In this document: positions 35,064 through 46,216 of the stretch, piece after piece
Position numbering within the stretch: the stretch's first letter is position 1
Layout of the letters: every line of letters starts with the position of its first letter
Source: Eleusine coracana subsp. coracana
Lineage: Eukaryota > Streptophyta > Magnoliopsida > Poales > Poaceae
NCBI GenBank assembly: GCA_032690845.1
Contig: CM064430.1
Location: forward strand, 6,682,949 to 6,746,948
DNA length: 64,000 bases
Direction of reading: 5' to 3'
Notes under the pieces: model-generated
Databases searched by the model: none
What the model was told of the DNA's origin: nothing
The model's input: the letters and a program-made list of their open reading frames with translations, nothing else
Program-made: the position numbers and the translations under genes

Positions 35064-37703
35064 GGTTGCTGGTGTTAGGTGGATGATTTGTTCTTCTTAT
35101 TCCTTTCCTTAACACTCTAGCTACTTGTTCAATGTGTGTGTAGAAACTGGTTGGAGTCAACTCCGCTGCATATAGATTGTTGGGGAGAGTCAAATACATC
35201 TAGATGGAGATAGAGAAAATGGGTTTGTCGGTGGTAGCCATAGATAGTTGACCGGAGCAAGGTTTCAGTAGCAGCCAGATATAGCTTTTCATTATTCCAT
35301 CTCCGCGTGGAATAATGAGGTGAACATTTTAATTATCCGACTGAACAAGCATGCTCATCATCACATCTTAGACTTGTCCTGCTGCTTGGAGTGGAGAACG
35401 TGGAGGACAGTTCACCAACAGGCTCAGATATGCCCAATGGACAACGACGTGCATTAACTAATATATAAGAATGCATTTGAATCACATGTTTCAAGCATCA
35501 CGCCGTGAGCATATGCACATGTTACGTCACACGCGATTCCCAAATAAGCGTGGCAGCAACATGTATTCTCCATCATAACACAAGATTCATATATAAAAAG
35601 TCATTAGGTATTATCCACCCAGACAAGAAATTCATCTATGTTTGACATGGCCTTTTTTCGTTGTATACTTTATACATGTATTCTCCAACATAACACAGAC
35701 CGCGCCCTTGCGCGGCTAGTCTTGTTATTAGTTCTATCTTTTTATGACTACTTGTTGTTAATATTATACTCTCCAATTATTTTATTGTCTTACTTTTTAG
35801 ATAAACTTTTATAAACCATGTATGTCTATAAACTAAGTAAGTGCCAAACATATTTGCTAGACTTGTCATAGCACTTATGGTTACCATCCAAACAGTTATC
35901 ACTTCCAATTTGTCAAAAGTTTGATGCCACCAAAATAGACTCTGTTGACGCGGAAAAGCACCACTACACGAGCACGTCCTTGTGCAGATGACAGAAATAG
36001 AACTCGCTACTAAATCTGCCACAACCGGACCCTCCGGTTTCGTCAGGGTTTCGATGAAAACCAATGAATGCTCGCCCGGGAGGGACCCCGTCAGGGCAAA
36101 CGCACTTTTGGATTGTCCTAACATCGGCAGGCCAGTTAGAACGCCTTCAAACACTATAGAGACAAAGAAGAAGAATAATTAGGGTTAGAAAAGTAGTGGG
36201 AGAGATAAAAAAGGTAAAAGAGACAAAAAGATAAAGAAAATAAGTTTTGATCGATTGGGTGATGCCTCAATCGGCCATGGCCCTTTGTACATAAAGGGTG
36301 GGAGGTCTTGCCCCGCAAAAAACCGAGATTTATATAATTTATGTGAAGAAAATTAATTCTAACTCGGTCTGGATCATGAAAACTATAGACAAAATAAAAT
36401 TTAAAAGAAGCACATTGGTCCATAATTACTCACCAATCAATTATTTCATCTTTTCGTGTCATTGATATTATTGAACACAAGAAGTACTAGAACATCCATA
36501 TTAACAAATCTTATTCACTACCTCACCAAGGTGAAGCTCAACAAAGTTATTAATATTCAAATACAACAACCACGACCTAAACAAAAATCATGAATTGACT
36601 CTAGTATATGGATGAATATATGTCAACACCTGTTGGCGTTGGCTTCATCTTGCTCGATTATTGATGCCCTCTGAACATTCAAGTTGTTTGTTTCTCAACC
36701 ATGTTGACTAAAATTCATCGACCATGACATGTAACTCCATCATTCACTCTTATAGTCATATTAACTTGTTGGTCTAATTTTACACATTTCAACGGCCAAT
36801 CATCCATCTACTAAAACCAGGGAGATGCTTCCATGACACCAATCAGTTGCTTCCTTTCAGTCCATGTTGACTAAAATTCATCGACCCGATGCATGTGGCC
36901 TGAGGACTTCATTGGGATGGCTATGAATACCAAATTTCCCCTTGATGCTGCACACTCGATCAATATCACACATATTGGGGTTCGCATTTGGTGACCATGC
37001 AATGGTTTTATCTTCAACTGTGACAAGTGAGGTTGCCTGCTATAAGCATCCGGAGCCATCACAGACAACGTGGACTCTGTGGACACTATCAACATCATCA
37101 TACCGGAGTTATTAGATCTTATGCACCACGACAATTGCAATGTGATGCACGTAGCCACCAACTTGCTCCCCTATGTGGTGTTTTTCTTTTCCAACAGGTC
37201 AGAGAGAAATTACTTTGATCATCTATGTTTAGATTTTTTATTTATTTTTTATGTTTTATATACTTTCACATGGTCCATTGTTTTTTTTGTTGTATTTGGA
37301 ATTGCTATCATGAAGGGAACACACAACTATAGTATAACGATTCTAAGTAATGAATAAAGTTTTATTATGAGGTATATATGTCTTCTGCAATGTCTTCATC
37401 AAACCATTCTTGGATTTAAATACTCCAATGGTCCTAAAGTTTACAGCAAGCTAGGGTTATATTTGCCTTCAACTAAATTCACATCCCCTCATACACACAA
37501 ATACTCATGGCCACTATGGGGCTAATCTCAGTAGGTCCAGATATTACAAGATCAATCTTCCTATATCCGTGCAATGTAAAAGAACCTAGCTGACTAGCTG
37601 CACAAAAATATGATGTGTGTATATAGGTAATAATGTTCAGAAGAAGATTTCCCATGTTCTTCTAGCTTGTAATGGAGCTACCGTGTGGCCTCAGTGCCTA
37701 GGC
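35064..37703. other. Pseudogene promoter and unassigned sequence
   Basis: 35064-35440 matches the 45335 gene promoter in reverse orientation, including a region equivalent to its TATA segment near 35150-35165. Beyond that no gene was recognised. A Helitron-like 3' end lies at 35700-35719. Confidence 0.5.
35700..35719 (+). mobile_element. Probable Helitron 3' terminus
   Basis: CCGCGC, a four-base loop CCTT, GCGCGG, then CTAG followed by T. This is the hairpin plus CTRR end of Helitrons at an A/T insertion site. The body would extend to the left. Its TC-starting 5' end was not identified. Confidence 0.5.
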
Positions 37704-37706
37704 TAA

Positions 37707-39926
37707 GGGTGCCTTTGGTTGGTCTTTTGTAGGGTTGTGATTTCTTAAAAAAGCCAAACAACCAACCAAAGGCATTGGCTATCCAACTTGGCTATACTGA
37801 AAAGCAACTTTTCTTATATACAATCTTCACTGCCACCCGATAGCTACTTCCATCAGCTGTGGAGGCGTAATTTTCACAAAAATTACCTGCCTTGCCATCA
37901 CTAAGTTACATACCGGTTCGGTTTTCTTTTTCCTTCACGAGCAGCCGAGCGAGCAGCGCCATCTCCTCCCTCCCGTGACGCTAGGGTTAGGCACCGCTGC
38001 GTGTTGCTGCTTGGTCGGCACGTTGCCACGTCATTTGTCATTGGCTGCCGTGTCCTCCAGCTGCTACTCGCGTGCCTCCTCCCCCACGCGCAGGTCCTGG
38101 TCACCGCAGCGTAGCTTCCTCGCGTGCGGCATCGATTCATCGTGGGTGGCGGCGCGAGCTCACTCCTCTGGCGCCGCCGTGTCCAGACAGCCTACGCCGA
38201 GCCCCTCTCCAGGGTTGCTCGTCCAGCTATTGCACCCTCCGTCGAGCTCCTCTCCGGCATCGCGCTCCGTTGACCCTAGCAGTCCCCCTTCAAAGCTCAT
38301 CGTCCGTGGCTGTACCCCTTTGGAGCTCATGGGGAGGACGAATTTCTGATCTGCATCAGCTATTTGAAGCAGCAGGCGAACCAGAGATCTGCCCTGCATG
38401 CCAGATTCACAAGACAGGTATTGGCTCAATGAAATTTCCCTCTGTTCCCTCTCGTCCTTCATATTGGATTGATGAAATTGCGTAAATGCTTGATAACTAA
38501 GGTGAATGCAATGATAATCGAATTGATTTTGCGAAGTCATGTTGCAATCCTAACTGAAAACTAGTTCAGTAAGAGTAATATATTGTTTTAGTTGAAATAA
38601 CCAGCAATTATATCTGATGCTTGAACCGATTCCTGAAACAAATTCCTGGCTAGTTCCTGAAACAAGTTCATGGCTAGTATATTGTTTAAGGAAATAAGTT
38701 TCTAATTAAAGGAAAGGACTTTTCTGTTATGTTACATGTGAAAAAAGGGACAGTAATCTTATGCCAAATAGTGCATAGGAAACTTTGAAGCTACTGATAG
38801 CATGTCAAAAAAGATATATCTGCAACCTATAATATACTAAGGTGAATGCAATGACAATCGAACTGATGTTGTGAATTCATGTTGCAATCCTAACTGAAAA
38901 TGAATATTTTTTCCCTTCATTCAAGAATGGAAGATAAGGCATATTGGTGTGATGCCAATGTGAGACATTTTATTGATATTGTGAAACGAGAGATAGAAGA
39001 TGGAAATAGGTCATTGGGACAATTTACTAGGAGTTGTTGGAAAAATTTGAAAGCAAAATACCATGAGAAAATAGGTCTGAAGCTAACAAAAAAACAGTTG
39101 AAGAACAAGTTGGATAATCTGCAAAAGGAATACACATGGTTTATGGAGTTCTAGAATTGTGCCACAGGGCTTGATGGAATGAGGCAAAACAAACTGTTAA
39201 TTGCTCCAATGAATGGTGGGTGAACACCTTGCCATAAGAATGACTCGCTCATTGTTCATAACTCATTTCCATGTGTTCATACATGCCTGCTAATTAGTAC
39301 GTGCAAAAGTTATTGAGAGGGCTTTCAGAATCTTGAAGCAGAAGTGGCATATTTTGAAGGGCATACCAAGTTTTCCTATTTATACTCAGAAGCATATCAT
39401 TTTAGCTTGTATGATGTTATATAATTTTATTCCTGATAGCAAGTTGAAAGATAAGAAGTTTGATAGATGTGATGCAGATGAGGGGGCTACCTCCCACGTG
39501 ACATATGTGACACGACTCAAACACAAGGAAATGATAATGCAGATAGGGAGAATGACAAGATCATGAATACCATTCATATTAGAATGATGCTTTTGTTACA
39601 GTGAAAGGAGGATAATTATGTTGATGGAACTAGATATCTTTTACATAATGTTATCATTGTATTTGTGGACCAAATGTTTATAATGGATGAAACATTGTTT
39701 ATATGTTAATATTAAAAAAAGACACCTTTTTATGATCAATTTGCATATACACAGCGCCTTATACCGTTAGGGGCATTTACAAACATTCTCTCAGTTTTTC
39801 ACAGTCATAACAGTTTTAACCAAACGGCTTTCAGCTTTTTCCATAGCTCATAGACCATATCAGCTTTTTCCACAGCTCATAGCTACAACAGCATTTTGCA
39901 TAGTCACAGCCTAACCAAACACACCC
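37707..39926 (+). mobile_element. Defective PIF/Harbinger element
   Basis: Ends GGGTGCCTTTGGTTGG and, from the right, GGGTGTGTTTGGTTAGG, flanked by the 3-bp repeat TAA (37704-37706 and 39927-39929). The 2.2 kb retain parts of both Harbinger genes (see 38900-39566), but most of the transposase is missing, so it cannot be autonomous. Confidence 0.8.
38900..39566 (+). pseudogene. Remnants of Harbinger SANT/Myb-like protein and transposase
   Basis: 38930-39152 encodes part of a trihelix/SANT-like DNA-binding domain (WCDANVRHFIDIV, then LKNKLDNLQKEY) and then runs into a stop. 39305-39566 encodes the C-terminal piece of a DDE transposase (ERAFRILKQKWHIL and MMLYNFIPDSK), which carries only the catalytic glutamate region. 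The two aspartate motifs are deleted. The same two genes are fuller in the element at 60081. Confidence 0.75.
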
Positions 39927-40878
39927 TAAAGACAACTCAGTTGGCCAGTGCTGAGCCTGTAGCATATCCGACAAAACTTGCTTACACATTTGTTTCCAAT
40001 TGCACGTTGGTGTTTTGTTGTGTAAAATGTCATTTTTCATGCACAGTGAAGTTTTTTTGGAATACTTGCTTACATATTTGTTTCCAAATATACGTTTCAG
40101 ACCAAGTAAATTACCGTTACGACCCAAACCATGGCGTTTGTAGTCATTGTCGTCCACCATGGGTTGAGGTTTTTTAAACAACTTAACAACATTGGTGACG
40201 TCTGGCATGACGTCCGTAGTTGATTCGTCTGGATTTCTGCCGACAGGGCATACGTTCCACGTTTGGTTCGGTTGTGCGATCATTATCAAGGACTGGATGA
40301 TTGGACCAGCTTAATATGGACAAGTTCTGATGGCGATAGGAGTGGCTCTTCGATGAGTAAGAACGGAAGAATAATATACAGAATTCCTGGCCCGGTGAAA
40401 AAGAAGAGTAAAAGGTAAACAAATATTCACTGTCTCCTATTATTTCTCATATATAGCAAAGCTTTAGCACGGGTTTAATACCCTTTTACCATCTCACCAA
40501 AATAATCATTCTCGCCGCCCTACCAAGTGGTCCCTCTCAAAAAGGGATGCGGGTGGCTTTTTAGAATTTAGAGTAACCACCCGGTAGTAGCAAATAGGAT
40601 TGACCATTCTGATACGATAGCGAAAAAAAAGTAATGAACCCTATAGCACGTAGCTCTATATATATTACAAAAGAAAGCTTGTGTTCGTGTTAATGGTTGT
40701 ACATGACTTATTCGTATTCTATATGGTATCAGATTAAATACTATTAAAGGCGCATTATACAATTTGCTTCTGTTGCTAACAGTCAATTTTTTTCATAAAT
40801 AAAAGGTTGAGACAACAAACATACTTTTTTTTGAAACAACAAACATAACTTTTTTTGCGAAACAACAAAAATAACTTA

Positions 40879-41097
40879 GGCCTGTTTTGATCTAATGAGA
40901 TTTTAAGAATCCAGATTTTAGAATCTGTGAAATTCAAATTTTAAGAATCTCATAATCTGATTATACTCGGCTAGAGCCAGATTTTATAATCTGATCGGTA
41001 TCCAAACATCACCACCTTAATTTTATTTAGAATCCGGATTCTAAAATATCAAAATAATAATCAAATTTTAAAAATCTAAACTAGATCCAAACAGACC
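40879..41097. mobile_element. Tourist-type MITE
   Basis: Ends GGCCTGTTTTGATCTA and, from the right, GGTCTGTTTGGATCTA, flanked by TTA (40876-40878 and 41098-41100). 219 bp, AT-rich, non-coding. It sits in the promoter region of the 41526 gene and is missing from the inverted copy. Confidence 0.85.
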
Positions 41098-41400
41098 TTA
41101 GCTGATTAATATAGTCTGATACACAAGAAGTTTGGTCAACAAGTGGATAAGATATAGATATAGCAAAAACCATGTGAACGAAAGGGATGCACACAGATGA
41201 GGCTGGCGCCACGTCGGTTGCTTGGCGCCGCTAATTAGTACTGATGATGGCCGATGTCGTTTTTCATTCCAGGCTTCACACTAGCCTTGTGAGCTGTCTT
41301 CCCTGCTGTGTCATCCAAGGTACACCACAGTCCAAGATGAACAATATCAAGCATAGTCAAAAGCTAGCTGCCTGCTGAGAAGTTGCCTTGTTCAACTATC

Positions 41401-41407
41401 TATAAAC
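41401..41407 (+). promoter_or_regulatory. TATA box of the 41526 gene
   Basis: TATAAAC lies 125 bp before the ATG. The homologous place upstream of the inverted copy reads differently (GTACCCA), so the box is not shared. Confidence 0.6.
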
Positions 41408-41490
41408 TGTCCTTGATTCCTCATTATTTAATTCTCTCCCTATCGATCCATATATTTCTTCCCATATATATATATATATATAGTGGTCTG

Positions 41491-42552
41491 GTTCTTCACA
41501 CCACGAATAACACATCAGTTAAGAAATGGCGCTCTCACCAACCCGAATGCGGAGGGCAGCCTCCGTCCTTGTCCTGGTGGCCGTCGTCTCCGTCTTCCTC
41601 GCCGGCCCGGCCGCGGCGACGGGGAAGACCGGGCAGGTGACCGTGTTCTGGGGCCGGAACAAGGCGGAGGGCTCTCTCCGCGAGGCCTGCGACACCGGCA
41701 CGTACACCATCGTGGTCATCTCCTTCCTCAACGTCTTCGGCCACGGCAAGTACAACCTCGACATCTCAGGCCACCCCATCCCCGGCCTCGGCGATGACAT
41801 CAAGCACTGCCAGTCAAACGGCCACCTCGTCTACCTCTCCATCGGCGGCTCCGGCAACGGGTACTCGCTTCCCAGCGCCAAGGCAGCGGATGACTTCGCC
41901 GAGTACCTCTGGTTCACCTACCTCGCCGGAACCCGCCCGGGCACCCACCGCCCGTTCGGCGACGCCTACGTGGACGGCATCGACTTCTTCATCGAGACCG
42001 GGTCTCCGGCCAACTACGACGTGCTGGCGAAGCGCCTGTGGAACTACAATAAGGACTTCCGGGCACGGACGCCGGTGCAGCTGATGGCCACGCCAAGGTG
42101 CAAGTTCCCGGACCGGCAAGTGGACCGGGCGCTCGCCACCGGGCTCGTCGGACGCATCAACGTCAGGTTCTACGGGGACGGGTACTGCGCCGCGTACTGG
42201 CAGCTGGAGTGGGAAAAGTGGACCAAGGCCTACCCGGATTCCCAGATCTACGTCGGCCTGCCGGCGTCGGAGCAGGTCGTGGGTTACGTCCACCCCAAGA
42301 ACCTCTTCTACGGCGTGGTACCCGTCGTGCAGAAGGCCGCCAACTACGGCGGGATTATGATCTGGGAACGATTCGCCGACAAGCAGTCAAATTACAGCAG
42401 CTACGCCATCCAGTGGGCTTAGTGGTGGAGAGCTCCAGCCTAGCTGTCTGTATTATGTATGTTGTATTCACGTTTCATCTGCATGTGCTGTTGGTACGTA
42501 GATGCCAGCTGGCAAGAATAAAACGAGGCATGCGTGCAAGAATAAATGAATA
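41491..42552 (+). repeat. 1062-bp inverted repeat, copy 1
   Basis: Pairs base for base, without indels, with 47754-48815 in reverse orientation: coordinates sum to 90306 at both ends. The encoded protein and the products of the other frames are the same in both copies. The repeat covers about 35 bp of leader, the whole coding region and about 130 bp after the stop. It ends at the TA that flanks a Stowaway-type MITE. Confidence 0.92.
41526..42422 (+). CDS. XIP-type xylanase inhibitor-like / class III chitinase-like protein, copy A1
   Basis: Single-exon gene, 298 residues, with a secretory signal peptide (about 1-31, hydrophobic VLVLVAVVSVFLAG). The fold is glycoside hydrolase family 18, like cereal XIP-I, which binds fungal xylanases in the apoplast. 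TGKTGQVTVFWGRNK at 32-46 and SIGG at 105-108 are typical. The GH18 catalytic motif DGxDxDxE is DGIDFFIE at 150-157: the middle aspartate is Phe155, while Glu157 remains, so chitinase activity is unlikely. Which xylanase it binds, if any, is not readable. An identical copy lies inverted at 47884-48780. AATAAA-like signals follow at about 42518 and 42541. Confidence 0.9.
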   Translation: MALSPTRMRRAASVLVLVAVVSVFLAGPAAATGKTGQVTVFWGRNKAEGSLREACDTGTYTIVVISFLNVFGHGKYNLDISGHPIPGLGDDIKHCQSNGHLVYLSIGGSGNGYSLPSAKAADDFAEYLWFTYLAGTRPGTHRPFGDAYVDGIDFFIETGSPANYDVLAKRLWNYNKDFRARTPVQLMATPRCKFPDRQVDRALATGLVGRINVRFYGDGYCAAYWQLEWEKWTKAYPDSQIYVGLPASEQVVGYVHPKNLFYGVVPVVQKAANYGGIMIWERFADKQSNYSSYAIQWA

Positions 42553-43070
42553 CTCCCATCATTTTAAAATTATATCGTTATTATTGACTTTTTTATTACT
42601 TTTGATAATTCGTCTTATTTAAAAAATTAAAAGTTATCATGTATTTTCTAATTGTAATGTCCCGACCCTGAGGTCCAGACCCGCTTACACCTGTCAGTAT
42701 AACAGGACCTCAAGACTTCGTTCACAAACCAACATAAATCTTTTTTACGCATTTTATCCTCACTCGTACGCACCCGGAAAGAACTTTCCCATCGATCACC
42801 CATCTCAAAATTGCTCCAGTTCAAGCACGTTTAACCTTGAAGTTATTTGGAGATGAGGTTTTAGAAAAGAAGTTACAACTTATTGGTATGAGTATTCCAT
42901 TAATTCTATTAAGTCCTGAGCCAGGATGTCATACTAATTATTTATTTTATCACTAAAAAAGTTAAATATAATATATAATTTTTCATATTTAAATAAATAT
43001 TTTAAATAAGATGAATCATCAAACATAACTAAAAAAAATCCACGGCGACAATAATTTTAGAACGAGGTAG
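42553..43070. mobile_element. Stowaway-type MITE with a nested insertion
   Basis: Ends CTCCCATCATTTTAAAATTAT and, from the right, CTACCTCGTTCTAAAATTAT, flanked by TA (42551-42552 and 43071-43072). An inner segment 42654-42933 (GTAATGTCCCGAC to GGATGTCATA) is bounded by CTAATT on both sides and looks like a later insertion of unknown type. The MITE sits exactly where identity with the inverted copy ends. Confidence 0.65.
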
Positions 43071-45200
43071 TAATTATTATTGAATTACCCTCTCTGAGTT
43101 GTATTGTACTCATTTCCTTCCAAGATTTATAAGTAACATATAATGGTTATCCACTTGGTCTCTATTCTCTAACAATCCACTTTGATCAATTTATTTTTTA
43201 AAATACCAAGAATAATGTTATGAATATTATTATTTTAACACGTAATTCAGTTCAACTACACTGTTCTAATTATAATATAATGATAATAAAGCTTTCGTTG
43301 TACCTATTTGTTTCCCTTTCAAAAGAGAGAAAGAAATAGGCAAAGCTAATTTTGCTTTAACACTGCAATAAATCATTCATTTCAGTCTGAGGGAAGGTGC
43401 AAATAGGTGCACATGAACATTTTTAGCAGGCATCCATTATTTGTTTCTAGTGAAACTAAAAAAAATCCTCAATTTTGAATGTCCAAGCCGTGTCTGATAA
43501 TTTTCCTAAGGAACTCACTTACTCGGTCCATTTTAAAACAAATGGTCAAACATCACTTAAATGTCAAGGGAATAATAATTTAAAAATGGAGAGAGTATAA
43601 ATTTTAGAATAAATTTCACAAAACTAACACTATTTATTATTAGAGCAGTGCTCCTACTCATTATTTGAAAAAATAACTATTTATTATTTATGATGTTGTA
43701 TCACGAAGCTACAAGTTTTTATATCAATTTGAAGCCCCACTTTAAGAAAACTACAGGTTTATTTTAAGTCCTTCAGGCTAATCTCACGGTGACCATACTT
43801 CTTCCATTGTGAGGATAAGTAGGATGAAACAAGCAATGTTATAGTTTTCTGATATTCATATCAAGTTGTAATTTTGTATACTATGTCAGAAACAGTTGTA
43901 GTGTTTTGAAATTTGCTAAAACTAGTACTGCCTCCGTTCAAAAAATGTTATTGTTTCGGACAAGGAGAAAAAGAACTGGAAATGACTTGCAGCTGCTTGT
44001 CCGAGACAACAATAGAAAAACAGAGTATGCGAAGTTCTTCTCAAAATACCTCAAAGAGAGGTGGGATTACTGCAAGGGGGGATGGTGAGGAGAGGTGTAG
44101 TGCAGCAGTGCTATCACGAAGTGGTGGGTGGCAGACTACCATTACCACCAATACTGATCTTCATATTCATCCATATATTTAAAGAGATTGCATTATTAAT
44201 TGAGTTTATGAATTTTCTCATCAAATGTATAACATTACATATGATGAGCAATACGATTTGCAGCATGCATGATATTTCCTATATTTCGACATAATTAGCA
44301 GTAGTCAAAGTCAGAACAGTATTAAACTACCTCAATTATGAGAAGGATAGTGCAGCAACACGATCACAAAGTGGTCGGAGGCAGACTACAGTTACCACCA
44401 ATTCCAAGTTCTATATTGCATCCGCATGCATAACATTATATCATTTGGTGCATGATTGCTTATATTTCAAGATAATAATTAGCAGCAGTCAAAGTCAGAA
44501 CAGTACTGTCAACTATGTCAATTATTCGCATCACAGAGACGAGAAGCTGCTTGTCCTCTATGAATGTTGAATTGATAAATATTAATCGGCATCTGGATGG
44601 GTCTTCTTAACTTTAATTCGCCGACATCAAAAGCGAACACGCAAAGGAACGAAGCAAGCTCTCTGGAAGCTAGGTGAAGACCTAGTCAACCGGTCCATAT
44701 AGGATGCAATAAAACCATTGGCTGCTATGTACCCTGGTCAGCCGCTGGATAAGTTACAATAGAAAACATGTGCCGATGTGCGGATCCTAGAGGAGACATA
44801 GGCGAGATACACGCACGGGCAACACCACGTAGGTTGCTTCTTCGTTCTTGGCAGGCATATCGTCAACACAAGATCTGATGCGGCAGCCATATGCGTGAAC
44901 GCTAAATGCACGTCGTTGTCAGTTTGGCATCTATCATACATAGACTGCTGGTGAGCTGTCCTCCACGTTCATCTCACACTCCAAGCAAAAGGACAAGTCT
45001 AAGAAGTGCTGCTGACGATGAGCATGATGCTTGCTCAGCCGGATAAAATGTTGCCCTCAATTTCCACGCGAAGGAATAATCGAAAGCTATAGCTGGCTAT
45101 GCTGAAAACTTGGTCCGGTCAACTATTCATGGCTGCTACCGACAACCCCGTTCTTTGTTGTCTATATCGATCCAGATGTATTCGTCTCTCCGCAAAAATC
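43071..45200. other. Spacer between XIP-like genes, with a diverged tandem repeat
   Basis: No gene. 44096-44338 and 44347-44525 are two diverged tandem units sharing AGTGCAGCA, CACGAAGTGG/CACAAAGTGG and GTCAAAGTCAGAACAGTA. 44750-45200 is the promoter of the 45335 gene. It is related to the sequences upstream of the other cluster members (CACGTAGGTTGCTT and GAGCTGTCCTCC). Confidence 0.55.
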
Positions 45201-45207
45201 TATAAAT
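45201..45207 (+). promoter_or_regulatory. TATA box of the 45335 gene
   Basis: TATAAATAGC, a strong plant TATA context, lies 134 bp before the ATG. That leaves a leader of about 100 bp. Confidence 0.75.
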
Positions 45208-45334
45208 AGCGGAGTCGAGTCCAACCAGTTCCTTCACACAACACATTGGTAAACAAAAGTAGTAGCTAGAGTGATAAAAAAGAAAAGAGTAACAAGAAAC
45301 CATCGAGACCTAAGGTAGCTAGTAGCAGCTAGCC

Positions 45335-46216
45335 ATGGCGAGGGCAGCCACCCTCCTGGTTCTGGCGGCCATCGTCGCCACCGCCCTTGTTAGCCCGGCA
45401 ACGGCGACAGGGAAGACCGGTCAAGTGACCGTGTTCTGGGGCCGTAACAAGGACGAAGGCTCTCTCCGTGAGGCCTGCGACTCCGGGCTATACACGATGG
45501 TGATCATGTCGTTCCTCAACGTGTACGGCCACGGCAAGTACAACCTCGACCTGTCGGGCCACCCGATCGCCGGCATCGGCGACGACATCAAGCACTGCCA
45601 GTACATCGGCGTGCCGGTCTCCCTCTCCATCGGCGGCTTCGGCACGGGTTATGCCCTCCCTTCAAAGCAAGCTGCTCTAGACCTCTTCGACCACCTCTGG
45701 AACTCCTACTTCGGTGGGTCCAAACCCGGCGTGCACCGCCCTTTCGGCGACGCGTGGCTCGACGGCGTCGATCTCTTCCTCGAGCACGGCACGCCCGCCG
45801 ACCGGTACGACGTGCTGGCGCTGGAGCTGGCTAAGCACAACATCCGCGGCGGGCCCGGGAAGCCGTTGCACCTGACGGCGACTCCCCGGTGCACGTTCCC
45901 GCCGGCCGGGTACATCAAGAAGGCCGTGGACACGGGCATCTTCGAGAGGATTCATATCAGGATCTATGATGATGGCAACTGCGAGGCGTACTGGCAGCTG
46001 GCATGGGACAAGTGGACCAAGGCGTACCCGGCCACCAAGTTCTACGTGGGGATGACGGCCTCCGAGATGACCCACGGCTGGATCCACCCCAAGAACGTGT
46101 ACTACGACACCGCGCCGTTCTCGCAGAAGGCGGAGAATTATGGCGGGTTCATGATCTGGGACAGGTACTACGATAAGCAGAGCAACTACACCAGCATCGT
46201 CAAGTACTACGCTTGA
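45335..46216 (+). CDS. XIP-type xylanase inhibitor-like protein, type B
   Basis: Single-exon gene encoding 293 residues with a signal peptide (about 1-24). This is the cluster member closest to wheat XIP-I as I know it: VTVFWGRNKDEGSLREACDS, FGDAWLDGVDLFLEHG and LELAKHNIRGGPGKP are near-identical family signatures. The GH18 motif is DGVDLFLE (143-150) with Phe148 in place of the catalytic aspartate and Glu150 kept, as in XIP proteins that bind but do not hydrolyse chitin. Secreted, with a presumed role in defence against microbial xylanases. It lies between the two arms of the inverted repeat. The coding region is intact and the start ATG has AGCCATGGC context. Confidence 0.92.
   Translation: MARAATLLVLAAIVATALVSPATATGKTGQVTVFWGRNKDEGSLREACDSGLYTMVIMSFLNVYGHGKYNLDLSGHPIAGIGDDIKHCQYIGVPVSLSIGGFGTGYALPSKQAALDLFDHLWNSYFGGSKPGVHRPFGDAWLDGVDLFLEHGTPADRYDVLALELAKHNIRGGPGKPLHLTATPRCTFPPAGYIKKAVDTGIFERIHIRIYDDGNCEAYWQLAWDKWTKAYPATKFYVGMTASEMTHGWIHPKNVYYDTAPFSQKAENYGGFMIWDRYYDKQSNYTSIVKYYA

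Larger units (their letters stand above)
39930..41490. other. Upstream region of the 41526 XIP-like gene, duplicated inverted at 48.8-49.8 kb
   Basis: 40190-40420 and 41110-41400 match 49530-49770 and 48900-49230 in inverted orientation, with clear but incomplete identity. Shared phrases include GGTTGCTTGGCGCCGC and CATCAAGCATAGTCAAAAGC (TATCAAGC here). The stretch 40879-41097 is a Tourist MITE absent from the other copy. No further gene was seen. Confidence 0.65.

Noticed and set aside
37901..38540. GC-rich open frames in the defective Harbinger element
   Set aside because: They probably represent the decayed N-terminal part of the element's SANT-like gene. No continuous frame joins them to the domain at 38930.
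41519..42622. Further long frames on both strands over the XIP genes
   Set aside because: They recur with the inverted copy because the DNA is the same. Only one frame matches the GH18/XIP family.
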